The translations under genes and the position numbers were made by a program. The notes under the pieces are model-generated. The model had not been told where the DNA came from, made no database searches, and worked only from the letters and a program-made list of their open reading frames with translations. From positions 1-37,055 of IMG/VR virus record IMGVR_UViG_3300037114_000288: a DNA stretch of 37,055 nt, one strand, 5' to 3'. Each line of letters begins with the position of its first letter. Position 1 is the first letter of the stretch. Below are positions 30,089 to 37,055 of this stretch, piece by piece. Source of the DNA: a virus.

Positions 30089-30963
30089 GCCGCAGGAACA
30101 AGTCAACGGCGCGGCTGATCGAGATCGGCGCGGATGCATACGAGCGCGATCCGTGCAAGGTCCCATCGCTCTCGGCCTCGATCGCGAAGATCATCGTTTC
30201 ACTGAGCCCGGCGCATGCCTACGCCGCGCACCCGAAGCTCGGGGGCGTCTACACACCGACCGATCCGACTGGACCGCAAGCGAAAGGCATCATCCTGCAC
30301 AAGCTCTTGCTCGGCCGCGGCTCGACCGTTGTGTCTTGCCCGTTCGATGACTGGCGCACAAATGCGGCGAAAGACATGCGCGACGCCGCGCTGAAACAGC
30401 GCAAGGTCCCCGTGCTCGCCGGCAAGCTCGAGGCGCTTGAGAAAGTCGCCGAGCGGATCCTCGATTCGCTGCGCGGCTGCGGTTACGAATTCACGGGGCT
30501 GTCGGAAGCGACGATCACCTGGCAAGAAAAAGACGCGAGCGGTGAGATCGTCCATTGCCGCGCGCGGCTCGACCATCTGTTACTCGCCGACGGTCATATC
30601 CTCGATCTCAAGAGCGCGGCCGATGCAAGTCCGCGAGCGGTAGGCCGGCGCGTCATCGACATGGGCTCAGACATCCAGCAGACGGCCTACAAGCGCGCGG
30701 TCGAGGCGTTGAGGCCCGAGCTCGTCGGGCGCAGCAAATTTACATTCCTGTTTTTCGAGACCGATCCGCCCTTCGCGGTCGTCCCGATCGAGCTCGACGG
30801 TCAGTTCGAGGAGATCGGACGCATGCGATGGGAACAGGCCAAAGAGGTATGGGCTCGGTGTCTAAAATCCGGGCGCTGGCCGGCGTACTCGAACGGCGAG
30901 ACCGTCACCGTTTCGCCGCCGCCGTGGATCCTCAATGAGCATATCGGGAACTGGAGCGCATGA
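30085..30963 (+). CDS. PD-(D/E)XK exonuclease (RecE/Cas4-like, 292 aa)
   Basis: Recombination nuclease, likely a 5'-3' exonuclease that works with the downstream annealase/ATPase. Core motif: RLDHLLLADGHILDLKSA with D163, D174 and K176, and a following DIQQTAYKRAV with Gln198/199, as in RecB/lambda-Exo-type nucleases and the DUF3799 group. An N-terminal region of about 130 residues has SLSASIAKIIVSLSPAHAY. ATG 30085 overlaps the previous stop (ATGA). The pair with a Sak4-type ATPase matches phage recombination cassettes. Confidence 0.78.
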   Translation: MSRRNKSTARLIEIGADAYERDPCKVPSLSASIAKIIVSLSPAHAYAAHPKLGGVYTPTDPTGPQAKGIILHKLLLGRGSTVVSCPFDDWRTNAAKDMRDAALKQRKVPVLAGKLEALEKVAERILDSLRGCGYEFTGLSEATITWQEKDASGEIVHCRARLDHLLLADGHILDLKSAADASPRAVGRRVIDMGSDIQQTAYKRAVEALRPELVGRSKFTFLFFETDPPFAVVPIELDGQFEEIGRMRWEQAKEVWARCLKSGRWPAYSNGETVTVSPPPWILNEHIGNWSA

Positions 30964-32123
30964 AGAAAAGCGCCCGCAAGTTCGCGAGCAAGCCTGCGAA
31001 GCGTGAGGCTGTCGGTCTCTTGATCGGCCTGGTCGGCCCGTCTGGCGTAGGCAAGACATTTTCCGGGCTGCGCCTGGCGACCGGCATGCAGCGCGTCGCC
31101 GGCGGCGAGATTGGCGTCGTCGACACCGAGTCGCGGCGCGCGCTCGCGTACGCCGACGATTTCAAATTCGAGCACGTCGATTTCCGGGCGCCGTTCGGGC
31201 CGCTCGACTACAAGGATGCGCTCGCGCAAACGGTCGACAGCGGCGCGCGCATCATCATGATCGACAGCGCGAGCCATGAGCATGAAGGCGAAGGTGGCGT
31301 GCTCGACATGCACGATGCGGAGGTCGATCGCATGGCCGGCGACGACTTTGCGAAGCGCGAGCGCGTCAAGATGGCCGCGTGGATCAAACCGAAGTCCGAG
31401 CGCCGCGCGTTTATCAATGCGCTCGTGCAGTGCAATCGACACGTCATCCTTTGCTTTCGCGCAAAGGAAAAAATCAAGATCGCCCGCGGCAAAGATCCCG
31501 AGCCGCTCGGCTGGCAGATCATCGGAAGCGAGGAGCTGAGTTACGAGCTCACCTTGCAATTTCTCCTGAAACCAGGCGCGAAAGGCGTTCCGACCTGGTC
31601 GTCCGAGCTCGAGAGCGAACGCGCGCTCATGAAGGTCCCGCGCCAGTTCGCTGACTGGTTCGGCGGCGAGCCGAAGCAAATTGACGAGGATCTCGGCGAG
31701 CGCCTGGCGCAATGGGCGCGCGGCGATACGCTCCCGCGCGCGACCGTTCGAGCCGAGAAGGCCGCGGCCGCGATGAGCTCCTCGGTCGACGAGCTCGTCG
31801 CAGACTACGACAAGTGCAGCGAGCAGCGCCGTTTTAAGGCGCTCGAGGATCGCCGCACAGCGCTATGGAAGAAGGCCACGCCGCCCGCTGACAAGGCGCG
31901 CATGAAGTCGGCCAGCGACGCTGCGATCAAGCGCATGGCGTCCCCGCCGGCCGAATGGAAGAAGCGGTTCGGCGCGGCGAGGACGCGCAAGGATCTCGAA
32001 ACGGCGTGGAAGGAATGCCTCCGCGAGCATGCGAACCAGGTGCCGCTCGATACTGAGGTTTTCTACACCGATCGCCGCGAGGCAATCGAGGAACGCGAGG
32101 CGATCGCGGCCGGTGCCGCGTGA
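30960..32123 (+). CDS. Sak4-like RecA-fold recombination ATPase (387 aa)
   Basis: ATP-binding protein probably acting as single-strand annealing/exchange factor. Walker A GPSGVGKT at 26-33 and Walker B IIMIDS at 98-103 (IIMIDSASHEHEGEGG). ATGA overlap with the exonuclease gene. The C-terminal part (about 270-387) is Ala/Lys/Arg-rich and helical, longer than usual for Sak4, and may be an interaction domain. Neighbouring exonuclease supports a recombination role. Confidence 0.75.
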   Translation: MKKSARKFASKPAKREAVGLLIGLVGPSGVGKTFSGLRLATGMQRVAGGEIGVVDTESRRALAYADDFKFEHVDFRAPFGPLDYKDALAQTVDSGARIIMIDSASHEHEGEGGVLDMHDAEVDRMAGDDFAKRERVKMAAWIKPKSERRAFINALVQCNRHVILCFRAKEKIKIARGKDPEPLGWQIIGSEELSYELTLQFLLKPGAKGVPTWSSELESERALMKVPRQFADWFGGEPKQIDEDLGERLAQWARGDTLPRATVRAEKAAAAMSSSVDELVADYDKCSEQRRFKALEDRRTALWKKATPPADKARMKSASDAAIKRMASPPAEWKKRFGAARTRKDLETAWKECLREHANQVPLDTEVFYTDRREAIEEREAIAAGAA

Positions 32124-32263
32124 AGCCCTGGAGCAAGCGCCGGCGCGACCGGATGCTCGCGCTCGCGCGTTACTTCGACGGCCTGGCGATGAGCATCCGC
32201 TCGAAGGTCCGCGCCCATACTCCGCGAAGGGCAGAGAAACCCAAGCTGGTGAAGGCGGCGTGA
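32120..32263 (+). CDS. Basic 47-aa protein after recombination ATPase
   Basis: GTG 32120 overlaps the previous stop (GTGA), TGA at 32263. Product MKPWSKRRRDRMLALARYFD, then a basic helical region. Highly charged; may bind nucleic acid. No family recognised. The consistent 4-bp overlap supports translation. Confidence 0.5.
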   Translation: MKPWSKRRRDRMLALARYFDGLAMSIRSKVRAHTPRRAEKPKLVKAA

Positions 32264-32296
32264 TCACATTGAAATTAAACCGCAAGGAGATTGAAA

Positions 32297-32614
32297 GTGA
32301 ATGAACAGAAACTTGATGAGCGCCAGGCCCGCCAGGGCGACGTGCTCTTGGTGCGTACTGCTGACAGCGCGCAGGTCGCGCCCGCAGACAAGCCAGTCGT
32401 GCTGAAACTCGGCGAAGCGACCGGGCACAAGCATCAGTTCATGGCCGAGTCGCGCGTGAGTTATCTCGGCAACACCGCGCCCGTACTGGTGGGCGCGCCG
32501 AGCTTGCTTAGGCACGATGAACATACTGAGGCGCCAGTCCGTGAGGGTATTTACGACATGCCTAACCAGGTGGAATTCACGGATGAGCAGGATGTTCGCG
32601 TGGTGGCTGACTGA
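32297..32614 (+). CDS. Phage protein of the RQGDVLL type, partner of DUF6745-like protein (105 aa)
   Basis: GTG 32297 preceded by AAGGAG with 7-nt spacing; TTG 32291 is too close to the site. Has RQGDVLLVRTADSAQ, LGEATGHKHQFM and HEGY-type TEAPVREGIYDMPNQVEF, a family often placed directly before DUF6745-like proteins in phage genomes. Exact function unknown; it ends 1 nt before the next ATG, so the two are probably co-translated. Confidence 0.68.
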   Translation: MNEQKLDERQARQGDVLLVRTADSAQVAPADKPVVLKLGEATGHKHQFMAESRVSYLGNTAPVLVGAPSLLRHDEHTEAPVREGIYDMPNQVEFTDEQDVRVVAD

Positions 32615-32615
32615 C

Positions 32616-34106
32616 ATGGCAACCAAATCCAAAATCATCCGCCGCCCCGATCGCGCCGAAGGCGGCATCACACCCCAAGAGAAGCAGCTCATGAATGAGC
32701 ACGCTTCCTCCTGGATCGCCAACGCCATGCGCACCGATACCGTGGACCGTGAGGCTTTGACGCAGGCGGCCAAAGACCTCTATCGCGTCTCCGGGCGCGC
32801 TGAGCCCATCGTCGTCATCGTACCAAGCCCGCGCATCATGGCGTTTGCCGGGGGCTTTGCGGCGGCGATCTGGCACCTTCGTAAAAACGGCGATGCCGCG
32901 ACCGATGCCGCGACCCGTGCCGCGACCCGTGCCGCGACCCGTGACGCGACCTATGCCGCGACCGATGCCGCGACCCGTGCCGCGACCGATGCCGCGACCG
33001 ATGCCGCGACCGATGCCGCGACCTATGACGCGGCCCGTGCCGCGACCCGTGCCGCGACCTATGCCGCGACCTATGCCGCGACCGATGCCGCGACCTATGA
33101 CGCGACCTATGCCGCGACCCGTGCCGCGACCGATGCCGCGACCGATGCCGCGACCGATGCCGCGACCGATGCCGCGACCGATGCCGCGACCTATGACGCG
33201 ACCGATGCCGCGACCGATGCCGCGACCGATGCCGCGACCTATGACGCGACCGATGCCGCGACCGATGCCGCGACCTATGACGCGACCTATGACGCGACCG
33301 ATGCCGCGACCGATGCCGTAACATCGCTCTTCGCGCGGATTGCGACCCAGATACTGGGGCCGAAGCACGCGGTTTTTGGGTTGAAGTGTGCAACGCTTTG
33401 GCACAGGTACTACCAAGGCGGCAACATGTGGTCGGCGTACGACTGCTATCTCACCGCCGCGCGCGACATCCTGGGGCTGCGGCTTCCAAGCCACGAGGCG
33501 TACAGCGCATGGGAGCGCTGCGCAAGAAATGGCGGCTTCCGCCTGGTACACGAGAAGTTCTGTATGGTGTCGGACTTCCCGGAACGCCTGTGCGTCGATG
33601 AACAAAACCGCCCTCACAGTGAAGACGGCCCCTCGCACCGCTGGCGCGATGGCTGGTCGCTCTATCATTGGCACGGTGTGCGCGTCACCGAGCAGATCAT
33701 CGAACGCCCGCAGACGCTGACCGTCGGAGAAATTGAGGCGGAGCAAAACGCCGAAGTGCGGCGCGTGATGATCCAGCGTTACGGCACGGCGCGGTATCTG
33801 AAAGACTCCAACGCGCAGATCGTCCACGAACTGCCAGACAACTACTACGTCAAGGGTCTGCAGGGCGCGAAGCTATATCGCAAGCCGCGCAAGGATGATT
33901 CTGACATCGTTATGATCGCGGTGAAGAACTCCACCGACGAGCCAGATGGCAGCACGAAGGAATACATGCTACGCGTTCAGCCCGACGCCTACAGCGGCGC
34001 GGCTTCCAAGGACTGTCATGCCGCGATGGCGTCCACCTGGCGAAAGCACGACGGTACGCTGTACTTCGCGAAGCCGAAGGACTACGCGCCGAGTTGGGAG
34101 AGTTAG
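32616..34106 (+). CDS. DUF6745-type phage protein with 36 tetrapeptide repeats (496 aa)
   Basis: C-terminal half (about 270-496) matches the DUF6745 type: GWSLYHWHGVRVTEQIIE, LTVGEIEAEQNAEVRRVMIQ, RYGTARYL, and NSTDEPDGSTKEYMLRV. Residues 93-236 are 36 consecutive tetrapeptides of form (D/R/Y)(A/D)AT. Family function is unknown. The repeat region is expected to be helical or to form a solenoid, with the first position of each unit alternating Asp, Arg and Tyr. Frequent in actinobacterial and proteobacterial phages and islands. ATG 32616 is 1 nt after the previous stop. Confidence 0.72.
   Translation: MATKSKIIRRPDRAEGGITPQEKQLMNEHASSWIANAMRTDTVDREALTQAAKDLYRVSGRAEPIVVIVPSPRIMAFAGGFAAAIWHLRKNGDAATDAATRAATRAATRDATYAATDAATRAATDAATDAATDAATYDAARAATRAATYAATYAATDAATYDATYAATRAATDAATDAATDAATDAATDAATYDATDAATDAATDAATYDATDAATDAATYDATYDATDAATDAVTSLFARIATQILGPKHAVFGLKCATLWHRYYQGGNMWSAYDCYLTAARDILGLRLPSHEAYSAWERCARNGGFRLVHEKFCMVSDFPERLCVDEQNRPHSEDGPSHRWRDGWSLYHWHGVRVTEQIIERPQTLTVGEIEAEQNAEVRRVMIQRYGTARYLKDSNAQIVHELPDNYYVKGLQGAKLYRKPRKDDSDIVMIAVKNSTDEPDGSTKEYMLRVQPDAYSGAASKDCHAAMASTWRKHDGTLYFAKPKDYAPSWES
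32892..33323 (+). repeat. 36-unit 12-bp tandem repeat (gatgccgcgacc type)
   Basis: 432 bp of near-identical 12-bp units inside the DUF6745-like gene. Units differ mainly in the first codon (GAT, CGT or TAT) and in the second (GCC or GAC), while the rest is nearly invariant. Because 12 is a multiple of 3, all frames on both strands stay open, which creates long false frames. Copy number may vary between relatives by slippage or recombination. Confidence 0.85.
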
Positions 34107-34118
34107 CCTGGTTAGTGA

Positions 34119-34394
34119 GAAGGCGCGTGTGCCAACTCGGATGCCGCTGGGAAACAGGATTGGCGGCTTCCGACGATCAAGGAGCTGCTCAGCATCGTCG
34201 ATTATTCGCGCACGAGTCCTGCGATCGACATCGAGCCCTTCCGGTGCGAGTCGTCCTGGTATTGGACGTCAACGCCGTACGCAGGGTCCCCTGCGGCGGA
34301 CGCGTGGATCGTCAACTTCGGCAACGGCTACTCGGGCTGGGACGTCCGGGGCTACGAGGCCTACGTGCGTGCCGTCCGCGCCGGTCAGATGTAG
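34119..34394 (+). pseudogene. 5'-truncated Lcl/DUF1566-type gene remnant
   Basis: From 34119, after a stop at 34116-34118, the frame reads GACANSDAAG, then QDWRLPTIKELLSIVDYSRT and YWTSTPYAG, WIVNFGNGYSGWD and EAYVRAVRAGQM, ending at TAG 34394. This is the C-terminal part of an Lcl/DUF1566-type (C-type-lectin-like) protein. There is no start codon or ribosome-binding site in the frame before WRLP, and the N-terminus is missing. Best read as a remnant left by recombination; a frameshifted upstream part was not found. Confidence 0.62.
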
Positions 34395-34403
34395 GACTTT
34401 CAG

Positions 34404-34580
34404 ATGCCTGTTAAAACGCACGGAAGAACTCGCCCGGCGGCTCGCTGCATGAACGCCGGCCACTTCTCGCATGCGGACTCATGGAATCTGCGGCGATCGT
34501 TTCGGCTGCGGTATCCGTGGCTTCGCGATGCACTGGCTGGCACGCGGGCAGCAGTGCGCGCGAGCGAGGATCTGTTTTGA
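34404..34580 (+). CDS. Possible 58-aa basic protein
   Basis: ATG 34404 to TGA 34580, with an internal ATG at 34449 giving MNAGHFSHADSWNLRRSFRL. Arg-rich with two Trp residues. The TTGA overlap with the start of the DUF4326 gene and the 9-nt gap after the Lcl remnant fit the operon style. No recognised family; kept at modest confidence. Confidence 0.4.
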   Translation: MPVKTHGRTRPAARCMNAGHFSHADSWNLRRSFRLRYPWLRDALAGTRAAVRASEDLF

Positions 34581-34891
34581 ACCCGCAGCGCGTGCAGCTC
34601 CAGCGCGCCAAAGGTTGGCGCATGCCGGCAAACACCCTGAAGGTGGACCGGTCGACCCCATGGGGGAATCCTTTTTGCGTCGGTGACGAAGGCGTGCCAG
34701 ACGCGACCGCGGCCGTCAGGCTTTTCCGCAAGCTGCTCGAGCACGATGGGATCGACGCGAATCACAGCCTCTTCGTGTTCACGAAGGAACGTCTGAAGGC
34801 GGATCTCGCAGGGAAAAATCTCGCGTGCTGGTGCGCACCAGATAAGCCGTGCCACGCGGATGTGCTGCTGGAGATCGCTAATGCAGGCTGA
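34577..34891 (+). CDS. DUF4326-type phage protein (104 aa)
   Basis: TTG 34577, with AGGA 7 nt upstream, overlapping the previous TGA as TTGA. Motifs PQRVQLQRAKGWRMPANTLK, STPWGNPF and LAGKNLACWCAPDKPCHADV match the DUF4326 family, with its WC-x-PCHAD signature. Family function unknown; small phage and host proteins of this group are often near DNA-metabolism genes. Its end overlaps the next gene start by 11 bp. Confidence 0.78.
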   Translation: MNPQRVQLQRAKGWRMPANTLKVDRSTPWGNPFCVGDEGVPDATAAVRLFRKLLEHDGIDANHSLFVFTKERLKADLAGKNLACWCAPDKPCHADVLLEIANAG

Positions 34892-35348
34892 GACCATCGG
34901 CCTCGAGGAAGCGGCCAGGGTCCTGCGCATGGCGCCATCAACTTTGCGCAAGCGCGCCGCGGCGGGGATCATTATTGGTTACAAGCCCGGTCGTCGCTGG
35001 GTTTTCATCCAGGGTGAACTCCCAGCGCCGCGTGCCGCAAGACAATTGCGCGATCCGGAACGCAAGGCTCGCGAGACAGCCAGATGGCGAGAACTGCGCC
35101 CGAGGCGCGCAGAATATTTCTCATGGCATCGCGCGTCGAAGGCTCTGCGCACTCCGTCATGGTCGAATAGAGATGCGGTGCGCGCGTTCTACGTAATCGC
35201 GCGCCGGGCCACTGACTGCACTGGCATCCCGCATGCCGTCGATCACGTCTATCCATTGCATGGCAAAGAGGTAAGTGGCCTGCACGTCCCGGAGAACCTT
35301 CGCGTGCTGCCGCGACATCTCAATCAGTCGAAGGGAAACCGGCTGTGA
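34881..35348 (+). CDS. HTH-HNH endonuclease (Xis-type DNA-binding domain fused to HNH), 155 aa
   Basis: N-terminal residues 5-46 form an excisionase-type HTH (IGLEEAARVLRMAPSTLRKR, then PGRRWVFIQGEL). The C-terminal part is an HNH nuclease: IPHAVDHVYPLHGKEVSGLH with DH at 121-122, ENLRVLP with N139, and NQSKGN with N148. The HTH resembles the adjacent Xis in spacing and residues (EAA, TLRK, GRRWVF). ATG 34881 has GGAG 8 nt upstream. Possible role: a nuclease aimed at the same DNA sites as Xis; alternatively a homing-type element. Confidence 0.78.
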   Translation: MQAETIGLEEAARVLRMAPSTLRKRAAAGIIIGYKPGRRWVFIQGELPAPRAARQLRDPERKARETARWRELRPRRAEYFSWHRASKALRTPSWSNRDAVRAFYVIARRATDCTGIPHAVDHVYPLHGKEVSGLHVPENLRVLPRHLNQSKGNRL

Positions 35349-35695
35349 ATACGCTCGATCTGCGGGAGGCGGCAGCGCTTGCCAAGTGCAGCCCCGACAC
35401 CCTCCGCAAGATGGCCGCCTCCCGCGAGGTGCCGAGTACCAAGATCGGGCGCAGGTGGGTATTCTCAGCCGCACAACTCCAAGAATGGATCGAGGCGCGA
35501 TGCCGCTCTATCGCCGTGGCCGAAGTCCCTACTGGTGGGTCCGGATTGGCCGAAAGACTCGCAAATCGACGCGGACAGCGGACCGCGCGCAGGCCGAAGA
35601 ATTCGAGCGCGTCCTCAAGGAGCGGCTCTGGCGGCGCACCAAGCTCGGGGACCGTGGTGCAGTTTCCTGGAGCGAAGCATCCCAGCGCTGGCTGA
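35345..35695 (+). CDS. Excisionase (Xis-like), 116 aa
   Basis: GTG 35345 overlaps the previous stop (GTGA). HTH of MerR/excisionase type at residues 3-50 (LDLREAAALAKCSPDTLRKM, then IGRRWVFSAAQLQEWIEARC), followed by a Gly/Ser/Arg-rich tail. It overlaps the integrase start by 196 bp in another frame, a common arrangement of these phages. Directs integrase toward excision. The tail is less constrained, and the true stop may allow some drift. Confidence 0.75.
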   Translation: MNTLDLREAAALAKCSPDTLRKMAASREVPSTKIGRRWVFSAAQLQEWIEARCRSIAVAEVPTGGSGLAERLANRRGQRTARRPKNSSASSRSGSGGAPSSGTVVQFPGAKHPSAG

Positions 35696-36492
35696 ACGAC
35701 TCCGCGCGCGCACGCAAGCGTGATCGGGCAATCCTCGAATGGCTGCAATCCGACCTGGGCGAGCAGTCAGTCTCCGCAGTAGCCGACGCCGATGTGCTCG
35801 AGGAGCTGCGCAAGAACGGGCTCGCCGATGGCTGGAGCCATTCCACCGTTGACCGGATGATGCGCACCGTGCGCGCTGTGCTACGGGCGTGTGTGCGCTG
35901 GCGCTACCTGGAGTCCATCCCTCACATACCGATGTATGGGGAGCCGGAGAGCGAGCCGCGCTTCCTGACCGAGGCGCAGTTCAAGCGTCTGTGCGAGGAG
36001 TTGCCGGAGCACCTGGCGCTCGCGGCGCGCTTCGCTGTGCTGACGCTGCTGCGGATGCGCGCTCAAAGTGGGCTCAAGTGGGACAGGGTGGACTTGAAGG
36101 GCCGGCGGGCGTGGGTGCCGCGCGGGCAGATGAAGGGCGCGAAGAGCTTTGGGTTTCCGCTCTCGGACGAGGCGGTGAAGGTGCTGAAGGCGGCGCGCCG
36201 GCTGATGCCAGACAGAACGCTCATTTTCGGCCAGGCGAACCTGAACACGAAAGCCTTCAGGGCGGCCGCGAAGCGGGCCGGGATCGAAGGGCTGAGATGG
36301 CACGACCTGCGCCACACGGGGGCGTCCTGGGCGGTGCAGCGCGGCGTGCCGCTGCCTGAACTGATGGCGCTCGGGGACTGGAAGAGCTACCGGATGGTCC
36401 TGCGCTACGCCCACCTGGCGCCGTCCAACGCTGCCGCGGCGGCGCGCGCGGTGGGGTCAGCGGTCAATTCTGCATTGAGGAAACGAAAATGA
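35500..36492 (+). CDS. Tyrosine integrase (330 aa)
   Basis: ATG 35500 with GAGG 5 nt upstream, inside the xis gene. N-terminal arm-type domain (PLYRRGRSPYWWVRIGRKTR), a core-binding helical domain at about 55-145, and a catalytic domain with R185 (LTLLRMRAQS), K215 (QMKGAKSFG), H268/R271 (RWHDLRHTG), W294 in place of the usual second His (LGDWKS) and Y303 (LRYAHLAP). Integrates and excises the phage at att. It ends in an ATGA overlap with the HNH gene. Confidence 0.92.
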   Translation: MPLYRRGRSPYWWVRIGRKTRKSTRTADRAQAEEFERVLKERLWRRTKLGDRGAVSWSEASQRWLNDSARARKRDRAILEWLQSDLGEQSVSAVADADVLEELRKNGLADGWSHSTVDRMMRTVRAVLRACVRWRYLESIPHIPMYGEPESEPRFLTEAQFKRLCEELPEHLALAARFAVLTLLRMRAQSGLKWDRVDLKGRRAWVPRGQMKGAKSFGFPLSDEAVKVLKAARRLMPDRTLIFGQANLNTKAFRAAAKRAGIEGLRWHDLRHTGASWAVQRGVPLPELMALGDWKSYRMVLRYAHLAPSNAAAAARAVGSAVNSALRKRK

Positions 36493-37055
36493 CGGTCGGA
36501 GTCTACAAGCGGGGAGAGTTCTGGTGGTATCGGGTCGGGCGCCATATTCGCCGTAGCAGCGGATCTAAGAGCATGGAAGACGCGCTCATTCTCCGCGCTC
36601 GCGCTCTGGCGGCCCAAAACCGCAGGATGATCGAAGAGGACTGGAAGCGGGAGGTGGACTCTCAAGGAGAGAGCGCCAGAAGCTGGCTGCGGCGCACTTA
36701 CGCCAGTATCCAAAAGCGAAGTCGGCTGCGGGGGTGGGCGAGCTGTCTCACGATTGAAGAGTTGGCGAATGTGCTTATGCAATCGGGCGGCCGATGCGCG
36801 CTCACCGGGATCAAGCTGGTGATCGATGCCAAGAAGCGCGATCCCTTCGCAATCAGCGTAGATCGCATCGACAGCACGCTTGGCTACTGCTACGGAAACG
36901 TGCGTCTCGTCTCACTAGCCGTAAATCTCGCGATGTCTCACTGGGGAGAAGACGCGCTATTGACCATTTCAAAGGCTCTCGTCGGACGTGAACTGCTGAA
37001 AACGTTGAACGTTGGTGGGTACATGGATATCCGTACAGGAGGATCTGAAAAGTGA
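36489..37055 (+). CDS. Int-arm-like domain fused to HNH/EndoVII-type nuclease (188 aa)
   Basis: Overlaps the integrase stop as ATGA and ends at the window border. Residues 5-24 (VYKRGEFWWYRVGRHIRRSS) resemble the arm domain of the neighbouring integrase (YRRGRSPYWWVRIGRKTRKS). C-terminal nuclease: RCALTGIKL, then ISVDRIDSTLGYCYGNVRLV, with D125/R126/D128, N137 and N146, of His-Me-finger/EndoVII type. Not seen here as a standalone integrase fragment: it has no tyrosine recombinase core. Function unknown; possible att-directed nuclease or homing element. Confidence 0.75.
   Translation: MTVGVYKRGEFWWYRVGRHIRRSSGSKSMEDALILRARALAAQNRRMIEEDWKREVDSQGESARSWLRRTYASIQKRSRLRGWASCLTIEELANVLMQSGGRCALTGIKLVIDAKKRDPFAISVDRIDSTLGYCYGNVRLVSLAVNLAMSHWGEDALLTISKALVGRELLKTLNVGGYMDIRTGGSEK

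Noticed and set aside
32892-33323. CRISPR array or origin iterons
   Set aside because: Units are contiguous 12-mers without spacers and encode a regular tetrapeptide within a gene.
32577-33827. Long minus-strand (GIGR-type) and second plus-strand (MPRP-type) frames over the tandem repeat
   Set aside because: The 12-bp repeat keeps every frame open; flanking parts match no protein, whereas the chosen frame has a DUF6745-type C-terminus.
1-37055. att repeats at the two ends, tRNA genes and insertion sequences
   Set aside because: No shared direct repeat between the ends, no cloverleaf-like sequence and no transposase were seen by reading; a computed search could still find short att cores.

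Overview
The window is an almost complete, GC-rich, lambda-like temperate siphovirus genome, probably an integrated prophage. Evidence: a lambda-type terminase pair, a lambda-family portal, a tape-measure protein, a lambda-style repressor/operator switch and a tyrosine integrase. The host is most likely a high-GC proteobacterium (beta or gamma); nothing in the sequence fixes the genus. Both ends fall exactly on stop codons, so the window looks cut at gene boundaries. No att repeat, tRNA, rRNA or CRISPR array was seen.

The minus strand (1-27441, plus 28318-28545) corresponds to the lambda rightward operon. Read 5' to 3' from the right: Cro-like regulator; an unassigned small ORF; replication initiator (O-like) with internal direct repeats; a replication accessory/helicase-loader-like protein; two unknown nin-like proteins; RuvC-like resolvase; a small HTH protein; a gpZ-like tail protein and a 114-aa protein; a 253-bp gene-free strip (candidate cos); small and large terminase; gpW-like connector; portal; a fused prohead protease/HK97 capsid protein; head-tail joining proteins; tail tube; G/T-type tail chaperones with a candidate frameshift site; tape measure; tail-tip proteins; receptor-binding-type proteins including a collagen-like fibre; and lysis genes (lysozyme and small membrane proteins). 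Nearly every junction is an ATGA, GTGA or TGATG overlap, so translation is strongly coupled.

The plus strand (27514-28254 and 28576-37055) corresponds to the lambda leftward operon. It holds two tandem lipoproteins (moron-like, opposite to the flanking operon), a short CI-like repressor, a strong early promoter carrying operators, a chain of six tiny genes, a PD-(D/E)XK exonuclease and Sak4-like ATPase recombination pair, a DUF6745-type protein with 36 tetrapeptide repeats, a 5'-truncated Lcl/DUF1566 remnant, a DUF4326 protein and the integration module.

The most unusual part is the integration module (34881-37055): HTH-HNH nuclease, Xis, Int, arm-domain-HNH nuclease, each overlapping the next. 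The HTH of the first nuclease resembles that of Xis, and the N-terminus of the last resembles the N-terminal arm-type domain of Int. The two DNA-binding modules of the recombination machinery therefore each appear a second time fused to a His-Me-finger nuclease. Other points of note are a well-ordered operator array with 23-bp pair spacing, a leaderless cro-like gene, an internal capsid start inside the protease-capsid fusion, and a T7 slippery heptamer in the tail chaperone gene.
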